DNA from: Fischerella sp. PCC 9431
Lineage (GTDB): Bacteria > Cyanobacteriota > Cyanobacteriia > Cyanobacteriales > Nostocaceae
Reading direction: 5' to 3'
NCBI RefSeq assembly: GCF_000447295.1
Contig: NZ_KE650771.1
Location: 493,500 to 557,499 of the forward strand
Length of the DNA: 64,000 nucleotides
Shown: positions 56,201 to 64,000 of the stretch, one piece after another
How the letters are laid out: every line of letters begins with the position of its first letter
How positions within the stretch are numbered: the stretch's first letter is position 1
Made by a program: the position numbers and the translations under genes
Notes under the pieces: model-generated
What the model was told of the DNA's origin: nothing
Databases searched by the model: none
What the model saw: only the letters and a program-made list of their open reading frames with translations

Positions 56201-56351
56201 AATTGGGGAAAGGGGATCAGGGATCAGGGATCGGGGATTGGGAAATAATTTAGTTCCTAGTTCCTAGTCCTCAATCCTTAATCCCTAGTTTCCAATCCCT
56301 TTTCCCTTTCCCCAATCCCCGATCCCTTTTCCCCAATCCCTTTTCCCCAAT
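56201..56351. repeat. Palindromic GGGATCAGGG/CCCGATCCC repeat between lpdA and trpC
   Basis: The left arm (AATTGGGGAAAGGGGATCAG, GGATCGGGGATTGGG, 56201-56241) is complementary to the right arm (CCCCAATCCCCGATCCCTTT, CCCAATCCCTTTTCCCCAATT, 56310-56351). The middle has AGTTCCTAGTTCCTAGTCC. The right arm touches the trpC start (56353), so it may fold in the trpC leader. Confidence 0.75.
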
Positions 56352-56352
56352 T

Positions 56353-57240
56353 ATGCAAATCCGTCGCCGTCCACCAAATCCAAGTGTTGCAGTGTCTAAT
56401 TTAAGGTATCAGGTTGCTACTCATGATGCCGAACCAATGAACATCTTAGAAAAAATTGTCTGGCAAAAAGAAGAAGAAGTAGACCAAATGCGTGAAAAGC
56501 AACCCCTAAAGGAGTTGCAAAAGCAAGCTTTAAGCGCATCTCCAACCCGCGATTTTGTGGCAGCACTGCGAAATGGTAAAACTAAACCAGCTTTGATTGC
56601 TGAAGTCAAAAAAGCTTCTCCCAGCAAAGGTGTAATTAGAGAAGACTTTGACCCAGTGACGATCGCTTTGCAATATCAGCAAGCTGGTGCTAGCTGCATT
56701 TCAGTTTTAACCGATGAAAAGTTTTTTCAAGGTAGCTTTGATAATTTAGCTAAAATTCGCGCTGCTGTCGATTTACCTTTACTATGTAAAGAATTTATTA
56801 TTTATCCCTATCAAATGTATCTAGCCCGCATTCTTGGTGCAGATGCAGTTTTGCTGATTGCAGCTATCCTCAGCGATCAAGATTTACAATATTTTGTCAA
56901 AATTGCTAATGCTCTCAACATGGCAGCATTAATTGAAGTCCATACTCTTGCAGAACTTGACCGTGTATTAGCTTTAGATGGTATTTCTTTGATCGGGATT
57001 AATAACCGCAACCTCGAAGATTTTTCTGTTGATTTACAAACCACTTGTCAACTTTTATTAGCAAGAGGTAAAGACTTGCGGGAACGGAACATTGTTGTTG
57101 TCAGTGAGTCAGGATTACATAATGCAGATGATCTAAATGTAGTAGAACAAGCAGGAGCTTCTGCTGTACTTATTGGTGAATCATTAGTCAAACAACCAGA
57201 TCCAAAATTGGCGATCGCTAATCTTTTCACTAAATATTAA
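56353..57240 (+). CDS. trpC: Indole-3-glycerol phosphate synthase
   Basis: This TIM-barrel enzyme converts CdRP to indole-3-glycerol phosphate in tryptophan synthesis. It has 295 residues, typical of cyanobacterial TrpC, which carry a short N-terminal extension ([20 protein letters not shown]). Key parts are the phosphate and catalytic region [19 protein letters not shown], the [16 protein letters not shown] loop, [22 protein letters not shown] and [11 protein letters not shown] near the C terminus. All are conserved. The gene stands alone, as trp genes commonly do in cyanobacteria. Confidence 0.96.
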   Translation: MQIRRRPPNPSVAVSNLRYQVATHDAEPMNILEKIVWQKEEEVDQMREKQPLKELQKQALSASPTRDFVAALRNGKTKPALIAEVKKASPSKGVIREDFDPVTIALQYQQAGASCISVLTDEKFFQGSFDNLAKIRAAVDLPLLCKEFIIYPYQMYLARILGADAVLLIAAILSDQDLQYFVKIANALNMAALIEVHTLAELDRVLALDGISLIGINNRNLEDFSVDLQTTCQLLLARGKDLRERNIVVVSESGLHNADDLNVVEQAGASAVLIGESLVKQPDPKLAIANLFTKY

Positions 57241-57352
57241 TTACTTAGTAAAAACAGGATGAAACCAAATCTTTGTTGTCTATGTAACAATTTGTTGATT
57301 AACACACAGTATTGGATTTGAAATCACAAGGTAAAATAAGAAAATAAACTTC

Positions 57353-57604
57353 ATGGAGCAAATCCCTCTACCTTCACCCATCCATTACGAACTCATACTG
57401 CAACTACTAGAAAGACAAACAATGTTGGCAGTCAGTAATAATCCAGAACTGCGAAATCAAGTGAATCAGCTAATCATTACTCTCCGCAAAGCTGCTGTTC
57501 AACAAAAACATCTAGAAGAAATTTGTCAGTGTTCATCTATGAGTGTTGATCACCGTTGGTCACTTAATCATCTGAATACTCAGCAAGTATCTTCACCCGA
57601 TTGA
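57353..57604 (+). CDS. Small conserved cyanobacterial hypothetical protein (DUF5340-like)
   Basis: An 83-residue soluble protein with a helical N-terminal two thirds: MEQIPLPSPIHYELILQLLE, then NPELRNQVNQLIITLRKAA. No enzyme motif or membrane segment. It resembles the small cyanobacterial DUF5340 family, known only as hypothetical, by my recollection of its N terminus, so the assignment is tentative. It is rightward after trpC, 112 bases away. Confidence 0.65.
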   Translation: MEQIPLPSPIHYELILQLLERQTMLAVSNNPELRNQVNQLIITLRKAAVQQKHLEEICQCSSMSVDHRWSLNHLNTQQVSSPD

Positions 57605-57619
57605 CCTGAAAATTTCTTG

Positions 57620-57640
57620 GCGTCTACTTACGGTAGACGC
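57620..57640. terminator. 8-bp hairpin, putative terminator
   Basis: GCGTCTAC-ttacg-GTAGACGC lies 15 bases after the rightward 83-residue gene. The next bases, TTGCGCGTCTAAAG, partly repeat the stem. The wording is a common Nostocales intergenic repeat, so it may be a dispersed repeat as well as a terminator. Confidence 0.5.
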
Positions 57641-57729
57641 TTGCGCGTCTAAAGTGTCTTGATGTTGAAAAAATTATATTTTACCACCAAGACACCAAGA
57701 CAATAAGAGGACAAGGGTGAGCATTTGTA

Positions 57730-58500
57730 TCAAGAACTTTGTGCAATGGTATTACGGATATTTAATTCAGACCCATCTAAGTTTGGCATCACAGAAGAAT
57801 AAGAATAATCAAATCCATCAAGTTTTGTATGAGCAAATGTGTTAGAACTACTAACCGGATCAGCACCAATTCGTTGGGGTTTGAGGTAATCAGAGAATTG
57901 ATTAGGATTATTAGCTTGACCAATCAAAATTTGACGTAAGTCGCCTCCATATTGATTGGGAGCAAAATCATAAGTGATATCTTCTTTGTTTTGTGTATTG
58001 TTAACACCAGCAACCAACTTATCTTCCCCTAAATCACCGATGAGGCTATCATTAGTATTTATTTGAAGTGTTGGTTCAGAAGATGGAGAGTTTGGGATCT
58101 TGCTAATAGGGTTTAGATCACCACTACCAAATTCCTGACTCCAATAATTGTTATGGAAACCAGTGCCGATTTCAGTATATTTGGGATTAAGAATATTTTC
58201 CCGATGTCCAGGACTATTCATCCAATCTTTAACCACCTGTTCAGGAGTTGTTTGACCTGCGCCTATATTCTCTCCCATGATTTGCGCTTCATAACCAATA
58301 GCCTCAGCTCGCTCCCATGGTAGAGAACCATCTGCTCCTGTATGACTTAAAACACGACGTTCTGACATCTGTTTAGCATATTCGTCAGCAACATAGTTGA
58401 GTTCAACATTCTCTTTCAAAGCAGGAAGATTATTCTTTGCTCGTTCTTGGTTAGTTAATTCAACAACCTGTTGTTCAAATGTCATGTTGTTTGAAGTCAT
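57730..58500 (-). CDS. CAP/SCP-domain protein with type I secretion-like C-terminal tail
   Basis: A 256-residue protein. The CAP domain (about 10-125) shows LTNQERAKNNLPAL, SERRVLSHTGADGSLPW, MGENIGAGQTTPEQVVKDWM and GHRENILNPKYTEIGTGF. There is no signal peptide. The C-terminal part (about 175-255) is a degenerate version of a module also found at the end of the glycosidase-like gene at 58684: DLRQILIG, NQFSDYLKPQRIGAD. That module is typical of type I secretion substrates, so export without an N-terminal signal is likely. CAP proteins have many roles. It is the last of a leftward set of three. Confidence 0.8.
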   Translation of the reverse strand: MTSNNMTFEQQVVELTNQERAKNNLPALKENVELNYVADEYAKQMSERRVLSHTGADGSLPWERAEAIGYEAQIMGENIGAGQTTPEQVVKDWMNSPGHRENILNPKYTEIGTGFHNNYWSQEFGSGDLNPISKIPNSPSSEPTLQINTNDSLIGDLGEDKLVAGVNNTQNKEDITYDFAPNQYGGDLRQILIGQANNPNQFSDYLKPQRIGADPVSSSNTFAHTKLDGFDYSYSSVMPNLDGSELNIRNTIAQSS

Positions 58501-58567
58501 TTATAGACTGTCCCCACTGTTTTCAAATTTCAAAATAGATTTTGGATTGACCCGACTTATGGTGCGA

Positions 58568-58630
58568 CTTGGTGTCTTGGTGTCTTGGTGGTGAAAAAAT
58601 AAATCTTTTAACCACTAAGACACTAAGAAA
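58568..58630. repeat. Imperfect palindrome of TCTTGGTG units
   Basis: TCTTGGTG repeats twice after an initial CTTGGTG (58568-58592), and an inverted, slightly diverged copy (ACCACTAAGACACTAAG) is at 58611-58627. ACCAAGACACCAAG is also present near 57677. This is a dispersed cyanobacterial repeat placed between genes of the exported set. Confidence 0.65.
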
Positions 58631-58683
58631 ACTATGCTTTGAAGGTTACACCTTGAAAGGCTAATGTACGCCCCTACTTACTA

Positions 58684-60615
58684 CTAACTCAGAACAAAGT
58701 TACTGGGTTTTAAGCTTGATGCATCAACGTTTGACAACATGATGAAATTCTCGAAACCGCCGGATTTTTGGCTTCCATCCATGTCTAGACGAACGGCTGT
58801 ATCAGCACCAACTTGTTTTAATTCCAGGTAGTCAGAGAATTTATTTGGGCTTGTGTAAGCTGAATCAGACATAATCTGGCGCAAGTCGATCGCATCTTGA
58901 TTAGTGTCAAAATTGCTAATAGTATTCCCTTGGTTTTGCAGATCTTCATAGATAAAGCGATCGCCTCTAGCACCACCAGTCAATTGATCTGCTCCCGAAG
59001 TAGCTATGATTTGATCTGTATTACCAAGCAGGATATCGATACCCTCACCATCGTCAAGGCGATCGTGCCTATATCCTTTGACTTCTGTCTTACCCTTAAT
59101 AAAGTTTTGTTCCGCCTCCCATTTTGGAGAAGTAGATTGGTTGACGTGTTCTAAAGCACCCCAAGCACCCCATTTAGTTGGTGTGGTAATGTCATCATAA
59201 ATTACCAATTCACTACCGTTACTTTGCTGATCCCAACCTTGCAGATATTCTTCGTACAACTTACCCATGCGTGGATCACGGTTGGCCTTGATGAATAAGT
59301 CAGTGATGGCGTCATTGTTTTCTGATCCGTTAAGACCTGTAAGATGCTGTCCACCTTCATAGCCAACTAAATCAAGACCATATTTCTTAGCTTGTTCTGA
59401 GTGTTTGCTGATGTTGTCTAGTTGTTTGGGTAATACTGTGTTGTTCAAGTAGTCAAAGACTTTGTTTAAACCTCCATCTGATTCTTTTGTCCAGCTTTCT
59501 ACTTCTGCTTCTGTGGTTGTCCAACCTTGTTTATCTGGAGTCACAAATATCCCCATGTAAGGGGCGATAGCGATCGCATCCACTGTAGAATTTGGATCAT
59601 ACGCCTTCACCTTTTGCATCAGTTGATCTGTCAACTGTAAGTTACCATTCTGAGTGCCAAGTACTGTGACTACTCGATTGCTATCTTGGCCAAAGGCTTT
59701 ATCCCAAATATCACCCATCTGTTCTGTACGGCGACTGAACCAGTCTGTCCAGTCACCACCTAGCTTTTGCCCTTTGTCTTGCGCCCATTGATGTTGACCA
59801 AAAGCACCATTCCACACTTCGTTGGAATATTCTACATAAGCCTTTAGGTTGGGGTTAAGCTTTTCTTTGACAACTTTGGCAAAGTTGGCAATGTACTCAT
59901 CCGATGCTTGGTGAGGCATATTGAACCAAGGATTAGCTCCGGTTCGATTTGCCAAATCAACCATCACTTCTACAGGCACACCCTTATTAGAGTAAATGTA
60001 ATTAGAACTATCAACTGTCGGTCGATTTTTCCAATCACTCTGTTGAGAATTGTTAGTACCCATCCAATCCATAAACCGGATGGTAGAAAAATTGTCAGTT
60101 TTATTGACAAAGGTAGGATTAAATACCTGAGTCTTGTAGTTTTTTTCCTCGGCTTCCGGTACAAGACTAATGTTGCGAAGATAATTTCCTGTACCTTTAG
60201 GATCTGTCTCGGTAAGCCATATAGCCATACCTTTGCTAGAAGGTGTGACGTCAATAACATCACGACCAGGTTTAGAAGCAGCTGTATCTAGTTTGGCATC
60301 TGCCCCATACTCTAGTTTGCCTTCGCCATCGTATAAAACAACGTATTTTCCACTAGGGTAGTTTTCTTTGACTCCTGGTGTCGGGGAGATGAGATTGACG
60401 AGAGTTTGAACGCTGTCATAATTGCTCTCTCCTGATTTCGGTAAGGATTTTACCCAGCCATTTTCATCTAGATTCAGCTGAATTCCTTGTGGCTTTTCCC
60501 CAGTTTTGAAGTTTTGAGGCATCCAATTACTAGAGGTTTTGAAGTGATCCAAGAATGGTAATTGGCTAGACCAGTAAGAAACTCCACTTAGATTAGTGCC
60601 TAGATTATTCGCCAT
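58684..60615 (-). CDS. Clan GH-A-like glycosidase with RTX-like, type I secretion C terminus
   Basis: A 643-residue predicted extracellular enzyme. The N-terminal and central parts (about 1-500) look like a clan GH-A (beta/alpha)8 glycosidase: acid/base Glu in AYVEYSNEVWNG (about 265) and a possible nucleophile Glu in LVGYEGGQHL (about 419). Such proteins are often annotated as cellulose-binding in cyanobacteria. The C-terminal 110 residues contain RTX-like GADQLTGGARGDRFIYE, then DAIDLRQIM and NKFSDYLELKQVGADTAVRLD, typical of type I secretion substrates. No signal peptide. Its first 62 residues are shared with the gene upstream at 60795. The ATG has AGGA about seven bases before it. Confidence 0.8.
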   Translation of the reverse strand: MANNLGTNLSGVSYWSSQLPFLDHFKTSSNWMPQNFKTGEKPQGIQLNLDENGWVKSLPKSGESNYDSVQTLVNLISPTPGVKENYPSGKYVVLYDGEGKLEYGADAKLDTAASKPGRDVIDVTPSSKGMAIWLTETDPKGTGNYLRNISLVPEAEEKNYKTQVFNPTFVNKTDNFSTIRFMDWMGTNNSQQSDWKNRPTVDSSNYIYSNKGVPVEVMVDLANRTGANPWFNMPHQASDEYIANFAKVVKEKLNPNLKAYVEYSNEVWNGAFGQHQWAQDKGQKLGGDWTDWFSRRTEQMGDIWDKAFGQDSNRVVTVLGTQNGNLQLTDQLMQKVKAYDPNSTVDAIAIAPYMGIFVTPDKQGWTTTEAEVESWTKESDGGLNKVFDYLNNTVLPKQLDNISKHSEQAKKYGLDLVGYEGGQHLTGLNGSENNDAITDLFIKANRDPRMGKLYEEYLQGWDQQSNGSELVIYDDITTPTKWGAWGALEHVNQSTSPKWEAEQNFIKGKTEVKGYRHDRLDDGEGIDILLGNTDQIIATSGADQLTGGARGDRFIYEDLQNQGNTISNFDTNQDAIDLRQIMSDSAYTSPNKFSDYLELKQVGADTAVRLDMDGSQKSGGFENFIMLSNVDASSLKPSNFVLS

Positions 60616-60794
60616 GACTATCCTTTAATGAACTCCAAATGGTAGATTCCCTGGAATAAGATGTAGGGTTCAGGGTGTAATGGCACGCTTGTTAAGCCGA
60701 CGCGGGGACACGAGGAAAATGTTTCTCAAAAAATCTCCGCGTCGCCGTGTCTCCCCCTCTTCGCGTCTGTCTTAACCTTTAACTTCGTTATTAC

Positions 60795-62726
60795 CTAAGA
60801 CTGAAACTCGTAAGCACCTATATCAGTGCCTTTTCCTTGACCACGTTGTTTACCGTCATAATCCAGCTTGGCGTAATCACCAATTCCTGCGGAACCAGTA
60901 TCAATTGCTGGCGAATCTGATGTGAGTTGAAAATTCTTGCCATTTAAATCAGCAAATCCTATCGACTCAGCTTGAGTGTTGTTCTCAGCTTTCAAGTTAT
61001 TCACTCCATTGCCAGTTTCATAGGCTTTTGCAAACTTATTCGTAAATAAGTTGTGGTCTAAGGTCACACTGTCAACATCTTCAACGAATCCGTTACGAAA
61101 ACTACTATTAGCGAAGATATTGTTACGAACTAGAATGTCGCGAGGTTGATAACCGCCATAGTTGTCAGAGCCATCTATCAAGAAACCTTGAACATTGCCA
61201 TCAACCGTATTGTTGACGATTTGAACATCACTAACATTGCTGCTGACACCAATTCCTTGACCACTATTTACCCCGTCTTTACCATTGCCATAAACAATGT
61301 TGTTGTAGACACGGATACCAGATACATCGCCTTGATTGGGAACTTCATCTGTAATCACAAGTCCACCAGCAGTGTTATTGGCAACAACATTGTTGTAAAC
61401 ATCAATGTTGAACATATCAGCACGGTTGCCTTCTATATAGAGGCCAGGACCACCACTGTAACCATTGGGTGTACCGCTAACTAAGGCTTGATCAGTAACA
61501 GTATTGTGGTGGACAGAACCATTACGGGAACCAGTTTTGATATCAATACCTTCGCGGTTGCCTTCTTTAACAGTGTTATTAGCCACCTCGAAACCATCAA
61601 CACCCCAGATACTCAGTGATTCCTGTGTTCCAGTGTTGAGGTCAAAACCATCGTTGATATTGCCTTCCTTGGAAGCGTTACCCTTCCAGATCCAGCTAGC
61701 TCGTTCAACAGTGTTGTTGAGTACCTTGATATTTTTACTAGTTACCTCTGCTTCTCCACCGTTGTAGTAGGTATCAGGCATGACGATGATACCGGAAGCA
61801 CCAGTTTCGTAGGTGTGATTGTTCTGCACAGTCATGTTGTAGGCATCACGCAAAGAAATTCCCGCCCAGGATGTGTTCTCAATCCGGAAGCCATCAATCA
61901 CCCAATTACCTTTGCCAGCTGACTGAATCACTCCTTCTCGGAAAAAACCATTTTTGGGGTCAGGGTCACGCAGTGTAACATCACCATTGGCTTTGAGTGT
62001 GATGTCACCCAACTGACTATCACCAGATTTACCCAAGGTAATGAGTTCTGTATAAGTTCCGGGTTGAACTAGAATCGTGTCACCTGCTTTGACAGGAGAA
62101 CTCTCATTCACTGCATGGTTCACACTTTTCCAGGGTTTATCAACTGTACCTGGATTATCATCACTGCCATCGGGTGCAACGTAGTAGACATTCTTTGAAC
62201 TATTGGATTGACTTGAGTCTTTACTTGCTGCTAAAACAGTCGGTTCCTGAGTAGATTTGCTAAAGTCAATACTCGTACCTAGAACATCTGATGTTGTAGT
62301 TTTTGATTCTGTATCAGAACTAGGCTGTATTAAGGATTGATCACCAGAATTGCTGAAATCCTTGATACCATCATCTTTGATTCCAGTGAGAATGTCTCTA
62401 TTTTTGTCGCCACTGAGCGTTTGATTACCATTGTTGCTTAGAAATTGTCTGTCTTCTGTTTGAGAAAATTGACTGTTTCCTTTGCCAGGATCTAACCAAT
62501 TATCTTTCGTGCCTAAGCCTTGATCCTGCCAAGCACTGACTCCTGAGTTGGGTAAGGACTTTACCCAGCCTTTTTCATCTAGATTCAGTTGAATTCCTTG
62601 TGGCTTTTCCCCAGTTTTAAAATTTTGAGGTATCAAGTCACTAGCCGTTTTGAAGTGATCCAAAAATGGTAATTGGCTAGACCAATCAGAAACCCCACTT
62701 AGGTTTGTGTCTTGAGTATTCGCCAT
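60795..62726 (-). CDS. Parallel beta-helix (pectate-lyase-like/DUF1565) predicted extracellular protein
   Basis: A 643-residue protein from the ATG at 62726 (MANTQDTNLSG), which matches the start of its neighbour and has AGGA before it. The frame also reaches 62744. The first 60 residues (VSDWSSQLPFLDHFKTASD, ...NLDEKGWVKSLPNSG) are a near copy of the N terminus of the gene at 58684. A Ser/Thr-rich linker follows. From about residue 180, VYYVAPDGSDDNPGTVDKPW and rows of NNTV, NNIV, GI turn repeats indicate a right-handed beta helix as in polysaccharide lyases and epimerases. The end (GTDIGAYEF) is typical. No signal peptide and no RTX tail. The catalytic residues were not located. Confidence 0.8.
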   Translation of the reverse strand: MANTQDTNLSGVSDWSSQLPFLDHFKTASDLIPQNFKTGEKPQGIQLNLDEKGWVKSLPNSGVSAWQDQGLGTKDNWLDPGKGNSQFSQTEDRQFLSNNGNQTLSGDKNRDILTGIKDDGIKDFSNSGDQSLIQPSSDTESKTTTSDVLGTSIDFSKSTQEPTVLAASKDSSQSNSSKNVYYVAPDGSDDNPGTVDKPWKSVNHAVNESSPVKAGDTILVQPGTYTELITLGKSGDSQLGDITLKANGDVTLRDPDPKNGFFREGVIQSAGKGNWVIDGFRIENTSWAGISLRDAYNMTVQNNHTYETGASGIIVMPDTYYNGGEAEVTSKNIKVLNNTVERASWIWKGNASKEGNINDGFDLNTGTQESLSIWGVDGFEVANNTVKEGNREGIDIKTGSRNGSVHHNTVTDQALVSGTPNGYSGGPGLYIEGNRADMFNIDVYNNVVANNTAGGLVITDEVPNQGDVSGIRVYNNIVYGNGKDGVNSGQGIGVSSNVSDVQIVNNTVDGNVQGFLIDGSDNYGGYQPRDILVRNNIFANSSFRNGFVEDVDSVTLDHNLFTNKFAKAYETGNGVNNLKAENNTQAESIGFADLNGKNFQLTSDSPAIDTGSAGIGDYAKLDYDGKQRGQGKGTDIGAYEFQS

Positions 62727-63077
62727 GATAATCCTTTTATTCACGCCTAATTAACGCCAAATGGTAGATTTCCTGGGATACCTACGGGAAAAATATCAAC
62801 AGATTTGGAATGACAATAACTTGCAATTACTGTTGCCTTCAGTACGCACAAAGCCAGTAACCTATCTGTTTTGTGATTAGTCATTTGTATTTACGCACGT
62901 GTATTTAGAACAAGTGACTAATGCAATTTTTGAAGTAATTGAAGCAATTCTTGAACCAGAAAAGATATACGCCTAAAATCAGTTTCCGTGCAGGATAGTT
63001 GAACTCACGAAATTGTTGCGACTATGACAAAAAGCGGTGACTACGAAATCGTTCACTCATTCACACTCATTCAGAAT

Positions 63078-63098
63078 AAAAGCTACTGTAGCTTTTTT
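63078..63098 (+). terminator. 8-bp hairpin with T-run
   Basis: AAAAGCTA-ctg-TAGCTTTT followed by TT. It is rightward, with no gene to its left on that strand, so it may close a small RNA or be incidental. Confidence 0.4.
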
Positions 63099-63108
63099 CA
63101 CGCTTTTA

Positions 63109-63134
63109 TTGTGACAGTCATTCAACTGTCACAA
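63109..63134. promoter_or_regulatory. 9-bp perfect inverted repeat, operator-like
   Basis: TTGTGACAG and CTGTCACAA are exact reverse complements around an eight-base centre. It lies about 450 bases upstream of the PPIase-like gene. The symmetry suggests a protein-binding site, but no regulator is assigned. Confidence 0.4.
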
Positions 63135-63584
63135 GGTACTAAAAATAAAATTTATACATCCTTTTTTAAGATACTTACTTGTATGAAAAATTGACATAAT
63201 TTAGCCATTTTTAGTAAAATCCCATATTTTGCTTTTGATAATATTCGTTGATTGCTGCAACAAAAATAATTTTGTAAAGTGTTTTTATTGACAAAAAAAT
63301 TTTTTTTGAGAAAGTTTTTACTGTAAAAAAAGTAATAAAGCTTTGTCAAAAAAGTCGTAAAACAGTATATGATGTAATATTTTGGTGAAGTTTAGCGAAC
63401 GTGTGGATAAAAAATTGACAAAGTCTTATAAAAAAAATTCCTGATGCAACTCAGAACTTGATGTATATCCAATGAGAGACAGGGTCTATCTATTTGTAGA
63501 TTGACTTTTGTGTCCTCTCACCCCAGTGAGATAGTTCAGATAGATTTTCAAACACTAGAAAACCGATCGCGCAAGCTAGGAATT

Positions 63585-64000
63585 ATGACGATACAAACCT
63601 TGCAAGTGGGTAACGAAGTACTTCAGGCAGATCAGTTAATGTCTTTGCTACATCGTTATCAATTGTTGCCGCAGGTATTACGCGCCAAAGTTATAGATGA
63701 GGCGATCGCTTGTTTCAGTTGCACAGATTTAGAGAAACAAGCAGCAATTAACGGCTTTTACCAGCGTTACCAACTCACCTCAGCAGAGGTAAAACAAGCA
63801 TGGTTGCAAAAGCATCAGCTAACAGAAGCAGCAATGCAAGAATTGGCTATTCGCCCGGTGTTGATCAAAAAATTTCAGCTTGCAATGTGGGGCAATAAAT
63901 TAGAGTCTTACTTTATGCAACGCAAAGGAAACTTAGATCAAGTCGTATATTCTCTAATTCGTACCCAAGACGAAGGACTAGCCCAGGAATTGTATTTTCG
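63585..64000 (+). CDS. PPIase/SurA-like protein linked to type I export, 3' partial
   Basis: The first 138 codons of a gene that runs off the window. The start is ATG 63585, with CTAGGA just upstream. The translation (TIQTLQVGNEVLQADQLMSL, RYQLLPQVLRAKVIDEAIACF, AMWGNKLESYFMQRKGNLDQ) resembles cyanobacterial proteins annotated as peptidylprolyl isomerases (SurA-like helices, sometimes with parvulin domain) that sit beside HlyB/HlyD-type exporters. No parvulin domain is visible yet. Its place next to three candidate type I substrates supports that reading. The identification is from memory of the family pattern and is moderate. Confidence 0.65.
   Translation, partial: MTIQTLQVGNEVLQADQLMSLLHRYQLLPQVLRAKVIDEAIACFSCTDLEKQAAINGFYQRYQLTSAEVKQAWLQKHQLTEAAMQELAIRPVLIKKFQLAMWGNKLESYFMQRKGNLDQVVYSLIRTQDEGLAQELYF

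Larger units (their letters stand above)
62727..63584. other. Gene-free stretch upstream of beta-helix and PPIase-like genes
   Basis: This 858-base stretch has no supported gene. It should contain the promoters for the leftward beta-helix gene and the rightward PPIase-like gene. A short in-frame scrap beginning GTG at 62899 (VYLEQVTNAIFEV, 25 codons) reads as possible coding debris. Two hairpins (63078-63098, 63109-63134) lie in the middle. The remainder after 63160 is very A/T-rich. Confidence 0.5.

Noticed and set aside
62899..62976. 25-codon GTG-started frame (VYLEQVTNAIFEV...)
   Set aside because: Looks a little like protein but is too short, with no ribosome site. At most coding debris.
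63152..63349. 65-codon leftward frame rich in Phe, Lys and Asn
   Set aside because: It results from A/T-rich DNA. No ribosome site and no family pattern.

Overview
The window looks like chromosomal DNA of a filamentous, probably heterocyst-forming cyanobacterium (Nostocales). The evidence is abundant GCGATCGC (HIP1) octamers, a ChlI magnesium chelatase subunit, an NdhD subunit of NDH-1, a short glycine-tailed RRM protein, many hybrid histidine kinases, and intergenic heptamer and GGGGATTGGGAA-type repeats. The species cannot be named from sequence reading alone. No rRNA, tRNA, CRISPR array or replication origin was seen.

Layout. 0-1.4 kb: end of a Zn/Mn ABC-3 importer (partial ATPase plus permease). 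1.5-7.6 kb: small housekeeping and accessory genes (RRM protein, ChlI, SnoaL and ABM fold proteins, M48 and M15 peptidases). 7.7-15.6 kb: ndhD, mnmG, a PilP/GspC-like membrane protein and an FeS-type photolyase. 15.7-25.0 kb: a leftward block of three hybrid histidine kinases and a stand-alone receiver, interrupted by an IS200/IS605-type tnpB remnant (about 21.3-22.2 kb) next to a 164-bp element with 11-bp inverted ends. 25.5-31.4 kb: moaE, a pterin dehydratase, part of a CUT1 sugar-type ABC importer, and a Tat-exported PhoX-like phosphatase with a candidate PHO box.

32.1-42.0 kb holds the most notable feature: nine rightward genes that read as a type IV secretion apparatus in the order VirB2, B3, B4, B5, B6, B8, B8', B10, B9. 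No relaxase, VirD4, VirB11 or integrase is in view. The set is bounded by phoX and by lnt-gyrA, and it contains HIP1 sites, so it looks long resident. What it exports or takes up is unknown.

42-57.6 kb: lnt overlapping gyrA, a 1616-residue hybrid kinase, a methyltransferase-HIT fusion, a GH13 enzyme, a dihydrolipoyl dehydrogenase and trpC. 57.7-64 kb: three predicted extracellular proteins without N-terminal signal peptides (CAP domain, clan GH-A-like glycosidase with RTX-like tail, parallel beta-helix protein) that share end modules. They are followed by the start of a gene resembling the PPIase-like proteins linked to type I exporters, so this is probably a type I secretion locus that continues past the window.

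Family names come from reading motifs in the translations. No database search was run.
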